Below, one piece after another: positions 1 to 9,190 of a DNA stretch of 64,000 nt (positions are counted from its first letter, which is position 1; each line of letters starts with the position of its first letter). Source of the stretch: Burkholderiales bacterium PBB3. GTDB lineage: Bacteria > Pseudomonadota > Gammaproteobacteria > Burkholderiales > Burkholderiaceae_C. The stretch covers positions 16,152 through 80,151 of the forward strand of contig NKIK01000020.1 in the NCBI GenBank assembly GCA_002256115.1, read 5' to 3'. The notes under the pieces were generated by a model. The model saw only the letters and a list, made by a program, of their open reading frames with translations. It was not told the origin of the DNA and searched no databases. The translations under genes and the position numbers were made by a program.

Positions 1-2
1 TC

Positions 3-941
3 GGTATCAATGTGGTGGGCTACGGACCGCTGGGGGCTTTGCTGGCCTTGGCGGCGGTGCGCAGTGGGCGCTCCCGCCACGGCATCTGGCATGCCACCTT
101 GTGCGGCGTGCTGCTGTCTTTGGGCATGGAAATGCTACAGAGCTATTTACCCGCACGCGTACCTTCCAAGATTGATTGGGCCTTGAACGGCACCGGGACT
201 TTGTTGGGCGCGATGGCGGCCTTGGCACTGGAGCGGATGGGTGCCATAGACCGCTGGAGCCAACTGCGCCAGCGCTGGTTTGTGCCCCAGGCGCGTGGCG
301 GCCTTGTGCTGATGGCGACTTGGCCTGCCGCGCTGTTGTTTCCGGCGGCCGTGCCCTTTGGCTTGGGCCAAGTGCTAGACCGGCTGGTGGAGACCTTGGC
401 CACCGAGCTCAGTGACACGCCCTTTTTGGCCTGGCTACCTGTGCGCGATATCTCGCGCCAAGGCTTGTCGCCGGGGTCGGAGCTGGTGTGTGTTTTTCTG
501 GGGATTTTGATTCCGTGCTTGCTGGCGTTTTGCATCGCCCGGGGCAGCGCGCGTCGTGCCGTTCTGGCGATGATGACGCTAGGCGTGGGGGTGTTCACCA
601 CGGCGCTGTCGTCTGCCATGAGTTGGGGGCCACAGCATGCGTGGGCGTGGCTGAGCGTGCCCACCCAGTGGGGCCTGGGCGTGGGGGCCTTCGTGGCGGT
701 GCTGCTGGCCTGGGCACCTTGGCGGCTCAGCGGGGCCTTGCTATTGCTGGCCTTGGGCGTGTACCTCAGCGTGCTGAACCAGGCGCCCGAGAGCCCCTAC
801 TTTGCGCAAACCTTGCAAGCTTGGGAGCAGGGGCGCTTTATCCGTTTTCATGGTCTGGCACAGTGGCTGGGCTGGCTTTGGCCTTACGCTGCGCTGGCCT
901 ACGTGATGACCCAAATCGGGCGGCGCGACGCGAAAACCTAA
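3..941 (+). CDS. VanZ-like membrane protein, 5' end outside window
   Basis: The frame is open from the first codon of the window, so the gene begins upstream; the GTG at 12 is inside it. The first visible residues (NVVGYGPLGALL) match the N-terminal signature of VanZ-family membrane proteins, which usually have an Asn followed by a hydrophobic stretch and PLG. At least 312 codons remain, with about eight hydrophobic segments. This is longer than a simple VanZ domain, so a further membrane domain follows. VanZ proteins are linked to teicoplanin resistance in Gram-positives, but the role in proteobacteria is unknown. The stop is 9 bp before the next gene, which suggests a shared transcript. Confidence 0.7.
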   Translation, partial: GINVVGYGPLGALLALAAVRSGRSRHGIWHATLCGVLLSLGMEMLQSYLPARVPSKIDWALNGTGTLLGAMAALALERMGAIDRWSQLRQRWFVPQARGGLVLMATWPAALLFPAAVPFGLGQVLDRLVETLATELSDTPFLAWLPVRDISRQGLSPGSELVCVFLGILIPCLLAFCIARGSARRAVLAMMTLGVGVFTTALSSAMSWGPQHAWAWLSVPTQWGLGVGAFVAVLLAWAPWRLSGALLLLALGVYLSVLNQAPESPYFAQTLQAWEQGRFIRFHGLAQWLGWLWPYAALAYVMTQIGRRDAKT

Positions 942-950
942 AATCTGACC

Positions 951-1313
951 ATGAACGCCGATACCCCACGGGGGGGGGGGGGCGGCGGGGGGTACTACGA
1001 ACGTCACATTTTCTTTTGCCTGAACGAGCGCAAAGGCGGCGAAGAGTGCTGTGCCCAGCACCGCGCCCAGGAGGCGTTTGACCGCTGCAAATCCCAAGCC
1101 AAGGCCGCCGGATTGCTCGGGGCTGGCAAAGTGCGCGTCAACAAGGCGGGCTGCCTGGACCGCTGTGCCGGTGGCCCGATTGCCGTGGTTTACCCCGAAG
1201 CGGTTTGGTACACCTACGTGGATGAACACGATATTGACGAGATCGTGGAATCGCACCTGAAGAACGGGCAGGTGGTGGAGCGCCTGCGCACACCCGCTGA
1301 CGTGGGCCGCTAA
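951..1313 (+). CDS. (2Fe-2S) thioredoxin-like ferredoxin
   Basis: The 120-residue product has the cysteine layout of thioredoxin-fold 2Fe-2S ferredoxins: C23, C33/C34, then C68-x3-C72 in CLDRC. The segment RVNKAGCLDRCAGGP is typical of the family, which probably acts as a small electron carrier. The N-terminus is odd. A run of 13 G at 970-982 followed by two further G blocks encodes seven consecutive glycines before YYERHIFFC. A change in the length of this run would shift the frame and abolish the protein, because no later start lies before the cluster ligands. The run could be a contingency tract or an assembly artefact. Confidence 0.8.
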   Translation: MNADTPRGGGGGGGYYERHIFFCLNERKGGEECCAQHRAQEAFDRCKSQAKAAGLLGAGKVRVNKAGCLDRCAGGPIAVVYPEAVWYTYVDEHDIDEIVESHLKNGQVVERLRTPADVGR

Positions 1314-1329
1314 GCGGGTTCCTCCAAGA

Positions 1330-1390
1330 TTTAAGCCAAATTGGCATTTCAGCCCGTGGATAGTGCGGGAGCAGCTATCAAAAAAATAGT
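1330..1390 (+). repeat. 60-bp interspersed element, copy 1
   Basis: Near-complete copy of the window's most frequent repeat. It has the left end AAGCCAAAT, the centre GTGGATAGTGCGGGAGC and the A/T-rich right end. The left end is almost identical to the copy at 40699-40761 in the opposite orientation. It ends 6 bp before the GTG start of the next gene, so it occupies that gene's leader. Confidence 0.85.
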
Positions 1391-1396
1391 AAACCT

Positions 1397-2062
1397 GTGA
1401 ATTCCCAAACCCGAAAACTCAGCCTGCAAGGCCCCGCCGGCGTGCTGGAAGCGCTGGAAGACCTGCCGGACGCCAGCATCTACCCGCAGCCACGCGGCGT
1501 GGCCATCGTGGCGCATCCGCACCCGCTGTTTGGCGGCACTATGGACAACAAGGTGGTGCAGACCCTGGCCCGCGCGCTGGTGCAGTGCGGCTGGCGCGCT
1601 GTGCGGTTTAATTTTCGCGGCGTGGGTGCCAGCGCGGGCACGTATGACGAAGGTCGCGGCGAGCTGGCCGACCTGCTGGCGGTGCTGGAACACAGTGCGC
1701 CCGCTGCGCCGGGTCTGCCAAACACGCCCATCGCGTTGGCCGGGTTTTCGTTTGGTGCGTTTGTCACCAGCCACGCGGTCGCCGCGGTAGCTGCCACTCG
1801 CACGCTGGAGCAGATCGTGTTGGTCGGCACTGCCGCCAGTCGCTTCGCAGTAGCGCCGATTGCGCCAGAGCTGCACGACCGCACGCTGGTCTTGCATGGC
1901 GAGCAAGACGACACCGTGCCGCTGGCCGACGTAATGAACTGGGCGCGGCCTCAGAACTTACCAGTGACTGTGATTCCTGGGGTCGGCCACTTCTTTCATG
2001 GACAATTGCCCCTGTTGCGCAGCGTCGTGGTTCGCCATTTGCGTGCGGGCGCTGTTGTGTAG
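1397..2062 (+). CDS. alpha/beta hydrolase (COG2945-like)
   Basis: A 221-residue alpha/beta hydrolase. It has an early HPHPLFGGTMDNKVV block, the nucleophile elbow GFSFGAF with Ser118, and a late GVGHFFHG segment that would carry the catalytic His. The acidic residue is probably in the EQDDTVP stretch. This pattern is common in uncharacterised proteobacterial hydrolases related to dienelactone hydrolase, and the substrate cannot be told. The start is GTG at 1397, directly after a repeat element, with no strong Shine-Dalgarno sequence visible. No in-frame ATG upstream is available. Confidence 0.8.
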   Translation: MNSQTRKLSLQGPAGVLEALEDLPDASIYPQPRGVAIVAHPHPLFGGTMDNKVVQTLARALVQCGWRAVRFNFRGVGASAGTYDEGRGELADLLAVLEHSAPAAPGLPNTPIALAGFSFGAFVTSHAVAAVAATRTLEQIVLVGTAASRFAVAPIAPELHDRTLVLHGEQDDTVPLADVMNWARPQNLPVTVIPGVGHFFHGQLPLLRSVVVRHLRAGAVV

Positions 2063-2197
2063 CGGCCTTTTGCGGCCGACTTCTATCCGCCCACTTTTCT
2101 GATCCTGGTTGCGCACCTGCACAGCGCCTTAGACACCAACACATCCCAATACTTCTCCAACATTTCTTTCCCCCGACCGAATTCCTTGACCCACTCC

Positions 2198-3427
2198 ATG
2201 AAATCCTTGATCGCCACCCGTCTGGCCACCCTCTATTCCGCCTTTCTCCCCACCCTTTTTTCTGCGGTGGGCACCGCCATCTGCCTCACCGCGCTGAGCC
2301 TGCCCGCAGCCGCCCAGGTGCCGCAGCCACCCGAAGTGGCCGCGCGCGCTTATTTGTTGCTAGACGTCACCGCCAACCAGATCCTGGCCTCTAAGGACCT
2401 GGACATGGCCGTGGAGCCCGCGTCGCTGACCAAGCTGATGTCGGCCTACCTGGTGTTTGACGCGCTGCGCAGCAAAAAGCTGGACCTGAAGCAAACCCTG
2501 CCGGTGAGTGAGCGCGCCTGGAAAATGCCCGGCTCGCGCATGTTCATCGACCCCAAGATGCAGGTGCCCGTCGAAGACCTGATCAAAGGCATGATCGTGC
2601 AGTCCGGCAATGACGCCACCATGGCACTGGCCGAAGGCGTGGGCGGCAGCGCCGAGCGCTTTGTGCAGATGATGAACGACCAGGCCAAGGCCCTGGGCAT
2701 GAAGAACACGGGCTACAAAAACCCCGAAGGCCTGACCGAAGCCGGCCACACCACCACGGCGCGCGACCTGAGCATTCTCGCCACGCGCCTGATGGCCGAT
2801 TTCCCCGATTACGTGGGCTTCTACGCCATCAAGAAATACCGCTACCCCGGAACACCGGCCGCCAATGACAGCAACCGCAATTTGCTGCTGTTCCGCGACC
2901 CGACGGTCGATGGCCTGAAGACCGGCTTTACCGAGGCTGCGGGCTACTGCATGGTGGCCACCGCCAAGCGCGATTTCCCGAACCTGGGCGTGGCGGGTAC
3001 CCCTGGCAGCGGTCGCCGTTTGCTGTCCATCGTACTGGGCACGGCCAATGAAAATGCCCGTGCCAATGAATCGCAAAAACTCCTGAACTGGGGCTTCACC
3101 GCGTATGAGGGCATCAAGTTGTTTGAAGCCAACCAAGCGGTAGTGACTGCCGATGTATGGAAGGGCAAGCAGCCCAACGTGGGCCTGGGCCGCAACCAGG
3201 CCGTGGTGGTGGCCGTGCCCGCCGGCACCGCTGCCAAACTGAAGACCCAAGTGGTACGCACCGATCCGCTGGTGGCCCCGCTGGCCAAGGGCCAAGCTCT
3301 GGGCACCGTCAAGGTGATGGCGGGCGAGCAACTGGTGGCCGAAGTGCCACTGGTGGCACTCGATGCCGTAGAGCAGGCCGGCATTTTGGGCCGCGCCTGG
3401 GATGCGATACGCTTGTGGATTCGATGA
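2198..3427 (+). CDS. dacC: D-alanyl-D-alanine carboxypeptidase (PBP5/6 family)
   Basis: Trims the terminal D-Ala from peptidoglycan stem peptides in the periplasm. All three penicillin-binding motifs are present: SLTK with Ser76 and Lys79, SGN at 136-138, and KTG at 241-243 (LKTGFTEAAGYC). The N-terminus is a signal peptide ending near LPAAAQ, and the C-terminus has the PBP5 beta domain and an amphipathic tail (GRAWDAIRLWIR) suited to membrane anchoring. Length (409 residues) fits the family. I chose the ATG at 2198 over the TTG at 2186. The exact paralogue (DacA or DacC) cannot be decided from sequence alone. Confidence 0.9.
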   Translation: MKSLIATRLATLYSAFLPTLFSAVGTAICLTALSLPAAAQVPQPPEVAARAYLLLDVTANQILASKDLDMAVEPASLTKLMSAYLVFDALRSKKLDLKQTLPVSERAWKMPGSRMFIDPKMQVPVEDLIKGMIVQSGNDATMALAEGVGGSAERFVQMMNDQAKALGMKNTGYKNPEGLTEAGHTTTARDLSILATRLMADFPDYVGFYAIKKYRYPGTPAANDSNRNLLLFRDPTVDGLKTGFTEAAGYCMVATAKRDFPNLGVAGTPGSGRRLLSIVLGTANENARANESQKLLNWGFTAYEGIKLFEANQAVVTADVWKGKQPNVGLGRNQAVVVAVPAGTAAKLKTQVVRTDPLVAPLAKGQALGTVKVMAGEQLVAEVPLVALDAVEQAGILGRAWDAIRLWIR

Positions 3428-3459
3428 CACGCTGACCGCCCCCGCCAGGCGGTGGGTAC

Positions 3460-5484
3460 ATGGAGATGGCAATGGTGAAAACGACGAAAACCGCAGCGCA
3501 ACGGGCGAAGCCGTGGACAGCGCAATCTTCCAAGTCGGCGCGCCTGGTGCGCTCTATTGGCTGGGTTGCCGTGTGGGTGTCTGTGTGGGGTGCGGCGGGG
3601 GCCGCCGAAGTGCGCTTGCGCATTCTGGAGACCACCGACATTCACATGAACCTGTTGAGCTACGACTACTACCAGGACAAGCCCACCGACCAATACGGTC
3701 TGGCGCGCACCATTACCTTGATCAAGGCGGCCCGCGCCGAGGTGACCAATAGCGTGCTGTTTGACAATGGCGATCTACTGCAAGGCAATCCACTGGGCGA
3801 TTACGTGGCCAAGGTCAAACCGTTGAAAGACGGCGAACTGCATCCGGCATACCGGGTGATGAACCAGTTGGGCTACGACGCGGCCAACATTGGCAACCAC
3901 GAATTCAACTACGGCCTGGATTACCTGCGCCGCTCGCTGGCCGGTGCTGCATTTCCGTATGTCAACGCCAATATTTACCTGGCCGATAAAGAAAAAGACT
4001 CAGCCAACCCCACCCATGCCTTCACGCCCTATATGCTGCTGGACCGCAAAGTGGTGGACGCCACGGGCAAGACGCATACGCTGAAGATCGGTGTGATTGG
4101 CTTCGCGCCACCGCAAATCCTGATGTGGGACAAGTCCAATCTGGAAGGCAAGGTGGTGGTGCACGACGTGATCGAAACCGCCAAGAAATACGTGCCACTG
4201 ATGCGCGCCCAGGGCGCCCAGATCGTGGTGGCGATTCCGCATGCGGGTTTTGAGAAGGGCCCGGTTGCCCAATTCGCTGAGAACGCGGTCGCTCCCTTGG
4301 CCGAGGTGGCGGGCGTGGATGCGATTTTGTTTGGCCACTCCCATGCCGAATTTCCTAGCAAGGCCTTTGCCGAACACCCCAAGGTGGATATTGTCAAAGG
4401 CACCATCAATGGCGTAGCCGCAGTTATGCCGGGGCGCTGGGGCGACCACCTAGGTGTGATCGACCTGACGCTAGACAACGCCAGTGGTGCCTGGAAGATT
4501 GTGGGCAGCCAGGCCTCGCTGCGGCCGATTTTTGACCGGGTGACCCAGAAGTCGGTCGCTGCCCCCGACCCTATGGTGGACGCAGCGGTATCAGAGGCGC
4601 ATGCCAAAACGCTGGAGTATGTGCGTGGCAAAGTCGCTTTCACCAGCGCACCTATCTACAGCTACTTTGCATTGGTGAGCGATGATCCCTCGGTGCAAAT
4701 CGTCGCCAATGCCCAGATGGCCTACACCCAACGCGCCATGCAGGGCACGGATTACGAAAAATACCCGGTGCTATCCGCTGCCGCCCCCTTTAAAACCGGC
4801 GGACGCCAAGGCTGGTCGTACTACACCGACATCGCCGCGGGGCCGCTGGCGATCAACAATGTGGCCGACCTCTATATCTACCCGAACACGCTAAAGGGCA
4901 TGCTGCTGACGGGTGCGGAGGTCAAAGAGTGGATCGAGATGTCTGCGGGGCAGTACAACCAGATCAATCCGCAGGGGCCGGCTTTGCAGCCCCTGTTGAA
5001 CGATGCCTTTCGTTCCTACAACTTCGACACGATTGACGGCGTGAGCTACGAGATCGATGTCACCCAGCCCGCCAAATACAGCCCCACTGGCGCTTTGATC
5101 GCGCCCACGGCCAGCCGGGTTAAAAACCTGCAATTCCGGGGCAAACCGATTGACTTGAGCGCCAAATTCATAGTAGCCACTAACAATTACCGTGCTTTTG
5201 GTGGTGGCAACTTCCCCGGAATCAATGGTTCTAAGGTGGTATTTGACGCGCCTGAAGAAAACCGCCAAGTGTTGATTGAGCATCTGCGGATGACGGACGC
5301 TTTGTCGCCGTCCAAGGGCATTAACCCGGCTGCGGATGGCAATTGGCGCATCCTGCCCGTGCCTGGCGTGCGCATGACCTTCGCGTCGGCCAGCGCTGGT
5401 CAGCGTTATCTGGCGGGCCACCCACAAATCCACCTGATCAAAGACAACGGCGACGGCTCGGCCCTGTACGAAGTGTCGCCCTGA
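3460..5484 (+). CDS. cpdB: 2',3'-cyclic-nucleotide 2'-phosphodiesterase/3'-nucleotidase
   Basis: Periplasmic bifunctional enzyme of 674 residues that hydrolyses 2',3'-cyclic nucleotides and 3'-nucleotides for scavenging. After a long signal sequence (cleavage near GAAGAAE) come the metallophosphatase motifs: D60-x-H62 in TTDIHMN, an NGD motif (DNGDLLQG), GNHEF at 145-149, IPHAG, and GHSH at 292-295. The C-terminal half is the 5'-nucleotidase C domain, including a YNFDTIDG-type substrate loop. Length matches the family. Three ATG codons lie close together at 3460, 3466 and 3472, so the precise start is uncertain by a few residues. Confidence 0.93.
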   Translation: MEMAMVKTTKTAAQRAKPWTAQSSKSARLVRSIGWVAVWVSVWGAAGAAEVRLRILETTDIHMNLLSYDYYQDKPTDQYGLARTITLIKAARAEVTNSVLFDNGDLLQGNPLGDYVAKVKPLKDGELHPAYRVMNQLGYDAANIGNHEFNYGLDYLRRSLAGAAFPYVNANIYLADKEKDSANPTHAFTPYMLLDRKVVDATGKTHTLKIGVIGFAPPQILMWDKSNLEGKVVVHDVIETAKKYVPLMRAQGAQIVVAIPHAGFEKGPVAQFAENAVAPLAEVAGVDAILFGHSHAEFPSKAFAEHPKVDIVKGTINGVAAVMPGRWGDHLGVIDLTLDNASGAWKIVGSQASLRPIFDRVTQKSVAAPDPMVDAAVSEAHAKTLEYVRGKVAFTSAPIYSYFALVSDDPSVQIVANAQMAYTQRAMQGTDYEKYPVLSAAAPFKTGGRQGWSYYTDIAAGPLAINNVADLYIYPNTLKGMLLTGAEVKEWIEMSAGQYNQINPQGPALQPLLNDAFRSYNFDTIDGVSYEIDVTQPAKYSPTGALIAPTASRVKNLQFRGKPIDLSAKFIVATNNYRAFGGGNFPGINGSKVVFDAPEENRQVLIEHLRMTDALSPSKGINPAADGNWRILPVPGVRMTFASASAGQRYLAGHPQIHLIKDNGDGSALYEVSP

Positions 5485-5594
5485 CAGGTTGCCGGGGCCG
5501 TGAGATCAATGTCGTCTAATGTTGATTTTGGCGACAAAGTATTTGAAATCAGACAAAACCGAGATGGTTCGCCCGTCTGAACCCCCGCCCTTAC

Positions 5595-5623
5595 TTGCGG
5601 GGAAACCCTCTCTCTGTTATATT
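5595..5623 (+). promoter_or_regulatory. Probable str operon promoter
   Basis: TTGCGG at 5595-5600 and TATATT at 5618-5623 are separated by 17 bp, a good sigma-70 arrangement, about 87 bp before rpsL. The leader between them and the start has GGAAATTCCGAAGG-type symmetry and an AGGAGG ribosome binding site at 5699-5704. The rest of the gap after cpdB (5485-5594) holds only a weak stem (CAGAC at about 5552 with GTCTG near 5580). Confidence 0.65.
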
Positions 5624-5709
5624 AGAAGGCTTTTCGGAAATTCCGAAGGGATTCACGTTTTCGTAGTTTTATCAAACGTTTAGGGACGTTTCTTTCTTAG
5701 GAGGCTTAA

Positions 5710-6087
5710 GTGCCAACCATTAACCAGCTAGTGCGTCAAGGGCGCGAGGTCGAGACTATCAAGTCCAAGAGCCCTGCGATGCAAAACTCTCCCCAGCGTC
5801 GTGGCGTGTGCACCCGTGTGTACACCACAACGCCTAAAAAGCCTAACTCCGCTCTGCGTAAAGTTGCCAAAGTGCGCTTGACCAACGGTTTTGAGGTGAT
5901 TTCCTACATCGGCGGCGAAGGCCACAACCTACAAGAACACAGCGTAGTGCTGGTTCGCGGCGGTCGTGTCAAGGATTTGCCTGGTGTGCGTTACCACATC
6001 GTGCGCGGTTCGCTCGATTTGCAAGGCGTGAAAGACCGCAAGCAATCGCGCTCCAAATACGGTGCGAAGAAACCAAAGGCCAAGTAA
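5710..6087 (+). CDS. rpsL: 30S ribosomal protein S12
   Basis: First gene of the str operon. The 125-residue protein aligns throughout with bacterial S12, including the conserved [13 protein letters not shown] loop at about 39-51, which contacts the decoding centre. The two lysines of PKK are intact, so the sequence is of the streptomycin-sensitive type at these positions. The start codon is GTG, preceded by a perfect AGGAGG at a good distance. The unusual GTG start together with a strong ribosome binding site is plausible for this gene. Confidence 0.98.
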
Positions 6088-6159
6088 ATTGACCTGGATT
6101 CATGGCAAAAACTTTCAAGTTTGGGCTCTGGATTCGAAAAAGTAAAAGGTGTTTGTTTG

Positions 6160-6254
6160 CTGCGTGGCGCAGTAGATGAACGAAGTGACCCGCTGTTTGG
6201 GTCGAGTAAGTGAGAGTCTTATTGAATAACTCTCAAGGTGCTCGCAAGAGTGCC
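6160..6254 (+). promoter_or_regulatory. Hairpin array in the rpsL-rpsG intercistronic region
   Basis: The 190-nt gap between rpsL and rpsG contains four successive stems: CTGCG/CGCAG at 6160-6172, GACCC/GGGTC at 6187-6203, GAGAGT/ACTCTC at 6212-6234, and GGTGCTC/GAGTGCC closed by a GCAA tetraloop at 6237-6254. The last ends about 12 nt before the rpsG ribosome binding site. In E. coli, S7 binds the corresponding spacer to control its own translation, so this is the natural candidate for the S7 site here. The function is inferred from position and structure only. Confidence 0.5.
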
Positions 6255-6277
6255 AACTGAAGCAAAGAGGTGAAAAA

Positions 6278-6751
6278 ATGCCACGTCGTCGCGAAGTCCC
6301 TAAACGTGAAATTCTGCCGGATCCTAAGTTCGGCAACGTAGAGCTGTCCAAATTCATGAACGTGATCATGGAAGGCGGCAAAAAAGCGGTTGCAGAGCGC
6401 ATCATTTACGGTGCCCTGGAACTGATTGAGAAGAAGAACCCGGATAAAGATCCGGTGGAAGCTTTCAGCGTTGCGATCAACAACGTGAAGCCCATGGTCG
6501 AAGTGAAGTCCCGCCGCGTGGGTGGTGCTAACTACCAAGTGCCTGTGGAAGTGCGTCCTGTCCGTCGTTTGGCTTTGTCCATGCGCTGGATCAAGGAAGC
6601 CGCCCGCAAGCGTGGTGAAAAGTCCATGGCCCAGCGTTTGGCCAACGAGCTGCTGGAGGCTACTGAAGGCCGTGGCGGCGCCATGAAAAAGCGTGACGAA
6701 GTTCACCGCATGGCTGAAGCCAACAAGGCTTTCTCTCACTTCCGCTTCTAA
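6278..6751 (+). CDS. rpsG: 30S ribosomal protein S7
   Basis: 157-residue S7, the primary binder of the 3' major domain of 16S rRNA and organiser of the 30S head. It begins [16 protein letters not shown] and contains the highly conserved [17 protein letters not shown] block and the [11 protein letters not shown] helix. The start ATG at 6278 follows AGAGGTG at a proper distance. The spacing from rpsL is large and structured, which fits translational control by S7. Confidence 0.98.
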   Translation: MPRRREVPKREILPDPKFGNVELSKFMNVIMEGGKKAVAERIIYGALELIEKKNPDKDPVEAFSVAINNVKPMVEVKSRRVGGANYQVPVEVRPVRRLALSMRWIKEAARKRGEKSMAQRLANELLEATEGRGGAMKKRDEVHRMAEANKAFSHFRF

Positions 6752-6788
6752 AGCGGATTCCGCGAATTTTCTGCCCTGTGGCGGTCCT

Positions 6789-6808
6789 GGCAGTGCGTGT
6801 GCGCTGCC
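6789..6808 (+). promoter_or_regulatory. Hairpin in the rpsG-fusA spacer
   Basis: An 8-bp stem (GGCAGTGC with GCGCTGCC, one wobble pair) closed by GTGT lies in the 146-bp gap between rpsG and fusA. There is no U tract after it, so it is not an intrinsic terminator. It may stabilise or process the transcript. Nothing else is visible in the gap except the fusA ribosome binding site (AAGGA). Confidence 0.4.
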
Positions 6809-6897
6809 ACGAAAACCACCTGGGGCCGAAAAGATCGCTCGCCATGCCGCGTTGTGCGGCTGGCGCTTTATAGATACAGACCAACCAAGGATCCATC

Positions 6898-9000
6898 ATG
6901 GCTCGCCATACTCCCATTGAGCGCTACCGCAATATCGGTATTTCCGCTCACATTGACGCCGGTAAAACGACTACGACCGAGCGCGTACTTTTTTATACCG
7001 GCGTGAACCACAAAATCGGTGAAGTGCACGATGGTGCGGCGACCATGGACTGGATGGAGCAAGAGCAAGAGCGTGGCATCACGATCACATCGGCTGCTAC
7101 CACCTGCTTCTGGAAGGGTATGGACAAGTCCTTGCCTGAGCACCGTATCAACATCATTGATACGCCTGGACACGTTGACTTCACGATTGAAGTTGAGCGT
7201 TCCATGCGCGTGCTGGACGGTGCTTGCATGGTGTATTGCGCCGTGGGTGGCGTGCAGCCCCAGTCTGAAACCGTGTGGCGTCAGGCTAACAAGTACAAAG
7301 TGCCACGTTTGGCTTTCGTGAACAAGATGGACCGTACCGGTGCCAACTTCTTCAAGGTCGTGGACCAGATGAAACTGCGCCTGAAAGCCAGCCCTGTTCC
7401 TATGGTGATCCCTATCGGCGCTGAAGAAAACTTCACCGGCGTGGTCGATCTGATCAAGATGAAAGCCATCATTTGGGATGAAGCTTCGCAAGGTATGTTG
7501 TTCGACTACAAGGACATCCCTGCCGAGTTGGTGGAGTTGGCCAAAGAGTGGCGTGAAAAGATGGTTGAGGCCGCTGCCGAAGCCACTGAAGAATTCATGA
7601 ACAAATACCTTGAAGAAGGTGATTTGACTGAAGAAGAAATCAAGTTCGGTATTCGCAAGCGTACCATCGCCAGCGAAATCCAGCCCATGTACTGCGGTTC
7701 CGCCTTCAAGAACAAGGGCGTGCAACGTATGTTGGACGCTGTGATTGAGTTCATGCCATCGCCGGTGGACATTCCACCTGTGAGCGGTACCGACGAAGAC
7801 GACGCGCCTGTGGTGCGTCAAGCGTCTGACACTGAAAAGTTCTCGGCATTGGCGTTCAAACTGATGACGGATCCGTTCGTGGGTCAGCTGACATTCGTGC
7901 GTGTGTACTCCGGTGTTCTGAATAAGGGCGACACCGTCTATAACCCGATCCGTGGCAAGAAAGAGCGTATCGGCCGTATCGTGCAAATGCACGCTAACAA
8001 GCGCGAAGAAGTCAGCGAAATTGTCGCTGGCGACATCGCTGCTTGTATCGGCTTGAAGGACGTTACGACTGGTGAGACTCTGTGTGATCCAACAGCCATC
8101 GTGATGCTGGAACGCATGATTTTCCCTGAGCCTGTGATTACCCAGGCTGTAGAACCCAAGACCAAGGCCGACCAGGAAAAAATGGGTATTGCTTTGCAGC
8201 GCTTGGCCCAGGAAGATCCTTCGTTCCGCGTGAAGACCGACGAAGAGTCCGGTCAGACGCTGATCGCCGGTATGGGCGAGTTGCATTTGGAAATTATTGT
8301 CGATCGCATGAAGCGTGAGTTCGGCGTGGAAGCCAACGTGGGCAAACCTCAAGTGGCTTACCGCGAAACCATCCGCAAGACCATCGAAGATGCTGAAGGC
8401 AAGTTCGTGCGTCAGTCCGGTGGTAAGGGCCAGTACGGTCACGTGGTCTTGAAGATTGAACCCAATGAAGCCGGTAAGGGCATTGAGTTCGTCGACGCGA
8501 TCAAGGGCGGTACCGTTCCTCGCGAATACATTCCTGCGGTGGAAAAGGGTATCCATGAGGCGGTGACTCAAGGCGTGCTGGCGGGTTACCCCGTGGTTGA
8601 CGTCAAGGTGACCTTGCACTTCGGTTCGTACCACGATGTTGACTCCAACGAATTGGCGTTCAAGATGGCCGCGATCTTTGGTTTCAAAGAGGGTTGCCGC
8701 AAAGCAGGCCCCGTGATTCTGGAGCCGATGATGGCTGTGGAAGTGGAAACGCCCGAAGACTACGCCGGCAATGTGATGGGCGATTTGTCTTCACGCCGCG
8801 GCATGGTCCAGGGTATGGAAGACATGGTCGGCGGAGGCAAAGCCATCAAGGCTGAAGTTCCTTTGTCCGAAATGTTTGGCTACTCGACCACATTGCGTTC
8901 GATGTCGCAAGGTCGTGCGTCCTACACCATGGAATTCAAGCACTACACGGAAGCGCCACGTAACGTGTCTGAAGCCATCATGGCTTCACGGGCTAAATAA
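6898..9000 (+). CDS. fusA: Elongation factor G
   Basis: 700-residue translational GTPase that drives ribosomal translocation. The G domain carries AHIDAGKT (P-loop), the RGITI switch I region, DTPGH and NKMD. The later domains include the conserved [10 protein letters not shown] region of domain IV and the [10 protein letters not shown] stretch of domain V. The start at 6898 follows AAGGA. The codon use is typical of highly expressed genes. It lies third in the str operon, between rpsG and tuf. Confidence 0.98.
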   Translation: MARHTPIERYRNIGISAHIDAGKTTTTERVLFYTGVNHKIGEVHDGAATMDWMEQEQERGITITSAATTCFWKGMDKSLPEHRINIIDTPGHVDFTIEVERSMRVLDGACMVYCAVGGVQPQSETVWRQANKYKVPRLAFVNKMDRTGANFFKVVDQMKLRLKASPVPMVIPIGAEENFTGVVDLIKMKAIIWDEASQGMLFDYKDIPAELVELAKEWREKMVEAAAEATEEFMNKYLEEGDLTEEEIKFGIRKRTIASEIQPMYCGSAFKNKGVQRMLDAVIEFMPSPVDIPPVSGTDEDDAPVVRQASDTEKFSALAFKLMTDPFVGQLTFVRVYSGVLNKGDTVYNPIRGKKERIGRIVQMHANKREEVSEIVAGDIAACIGLKDVTTGETLCDPTAIVMLERMIFPEPVITQAVEPKTKADQEKMGIALQRLAQEDPSFRVKTDEESGQTLIAGMGELHLEIIVDRMKREFGVEANVGKPQVAYRETIRKTIEDAEGKFVRQSGGKGQYGHVVLKIEPNEAGKGIEFVDAIKGGTVPREYIPAVEKGIHEAVTQGVLAGYPVVDVKVTLHFGSYHDVDSNELAFKMAAIFGFKEGCRKAGPVILEPMMAVEVETPEDYAGNVMGDLSSRRGMVQGMEDMVGGGKAIKAEVPLSEMFGYSTTLRSMSQGRASYTMEFKHYTEAPRNVSEAIMASRAK

Positions 9001-9006
9001 TTCCCT

Positions 9007-9048
9007 GGGGTTGGACCAAGATTTGCGCAGCAAATTTGCTCCGACCCC
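9007..9048. repeat. GGGGTC-type palindromic element, copy A
   Basis: Nested inverted repeat just after the fusA stop. The outer arms are GGGGTTGGA and TCCGACCCC (8 of 9 paired) and the inner arms are ATTTGC and GCAAAT. It has no T tract, so it is unlikely to terminate transcription. The same outer arms occur around a different inner stem inside lipB (30011-30062), which marks this as a mobile or amplified element rather than a local structure. Confidence 0.7.
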
Positions 9049-9190
9049 TCTGATTAGCCGTTAGTGATTCGATTGTTAGATTGAAGTTGTCTGCGATGGT
9101 GTGCCGCCCTGTTCCCGTGCGGGGCGAACCAGCAACACTGTGCAAACATTAAACCAAACCACGGGAAAAGCTCTTTTGGAGAATTGAAAA

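Noticed and set aside
5827..5850. Streptomycin resistance mutation in rpsL
   Set aside because: The PKK residues are those of sensitive S12.
6868..8634. 588-codon open frame opposite fusA
   Set aside because: Shadow frame created by codon bias in fusA.
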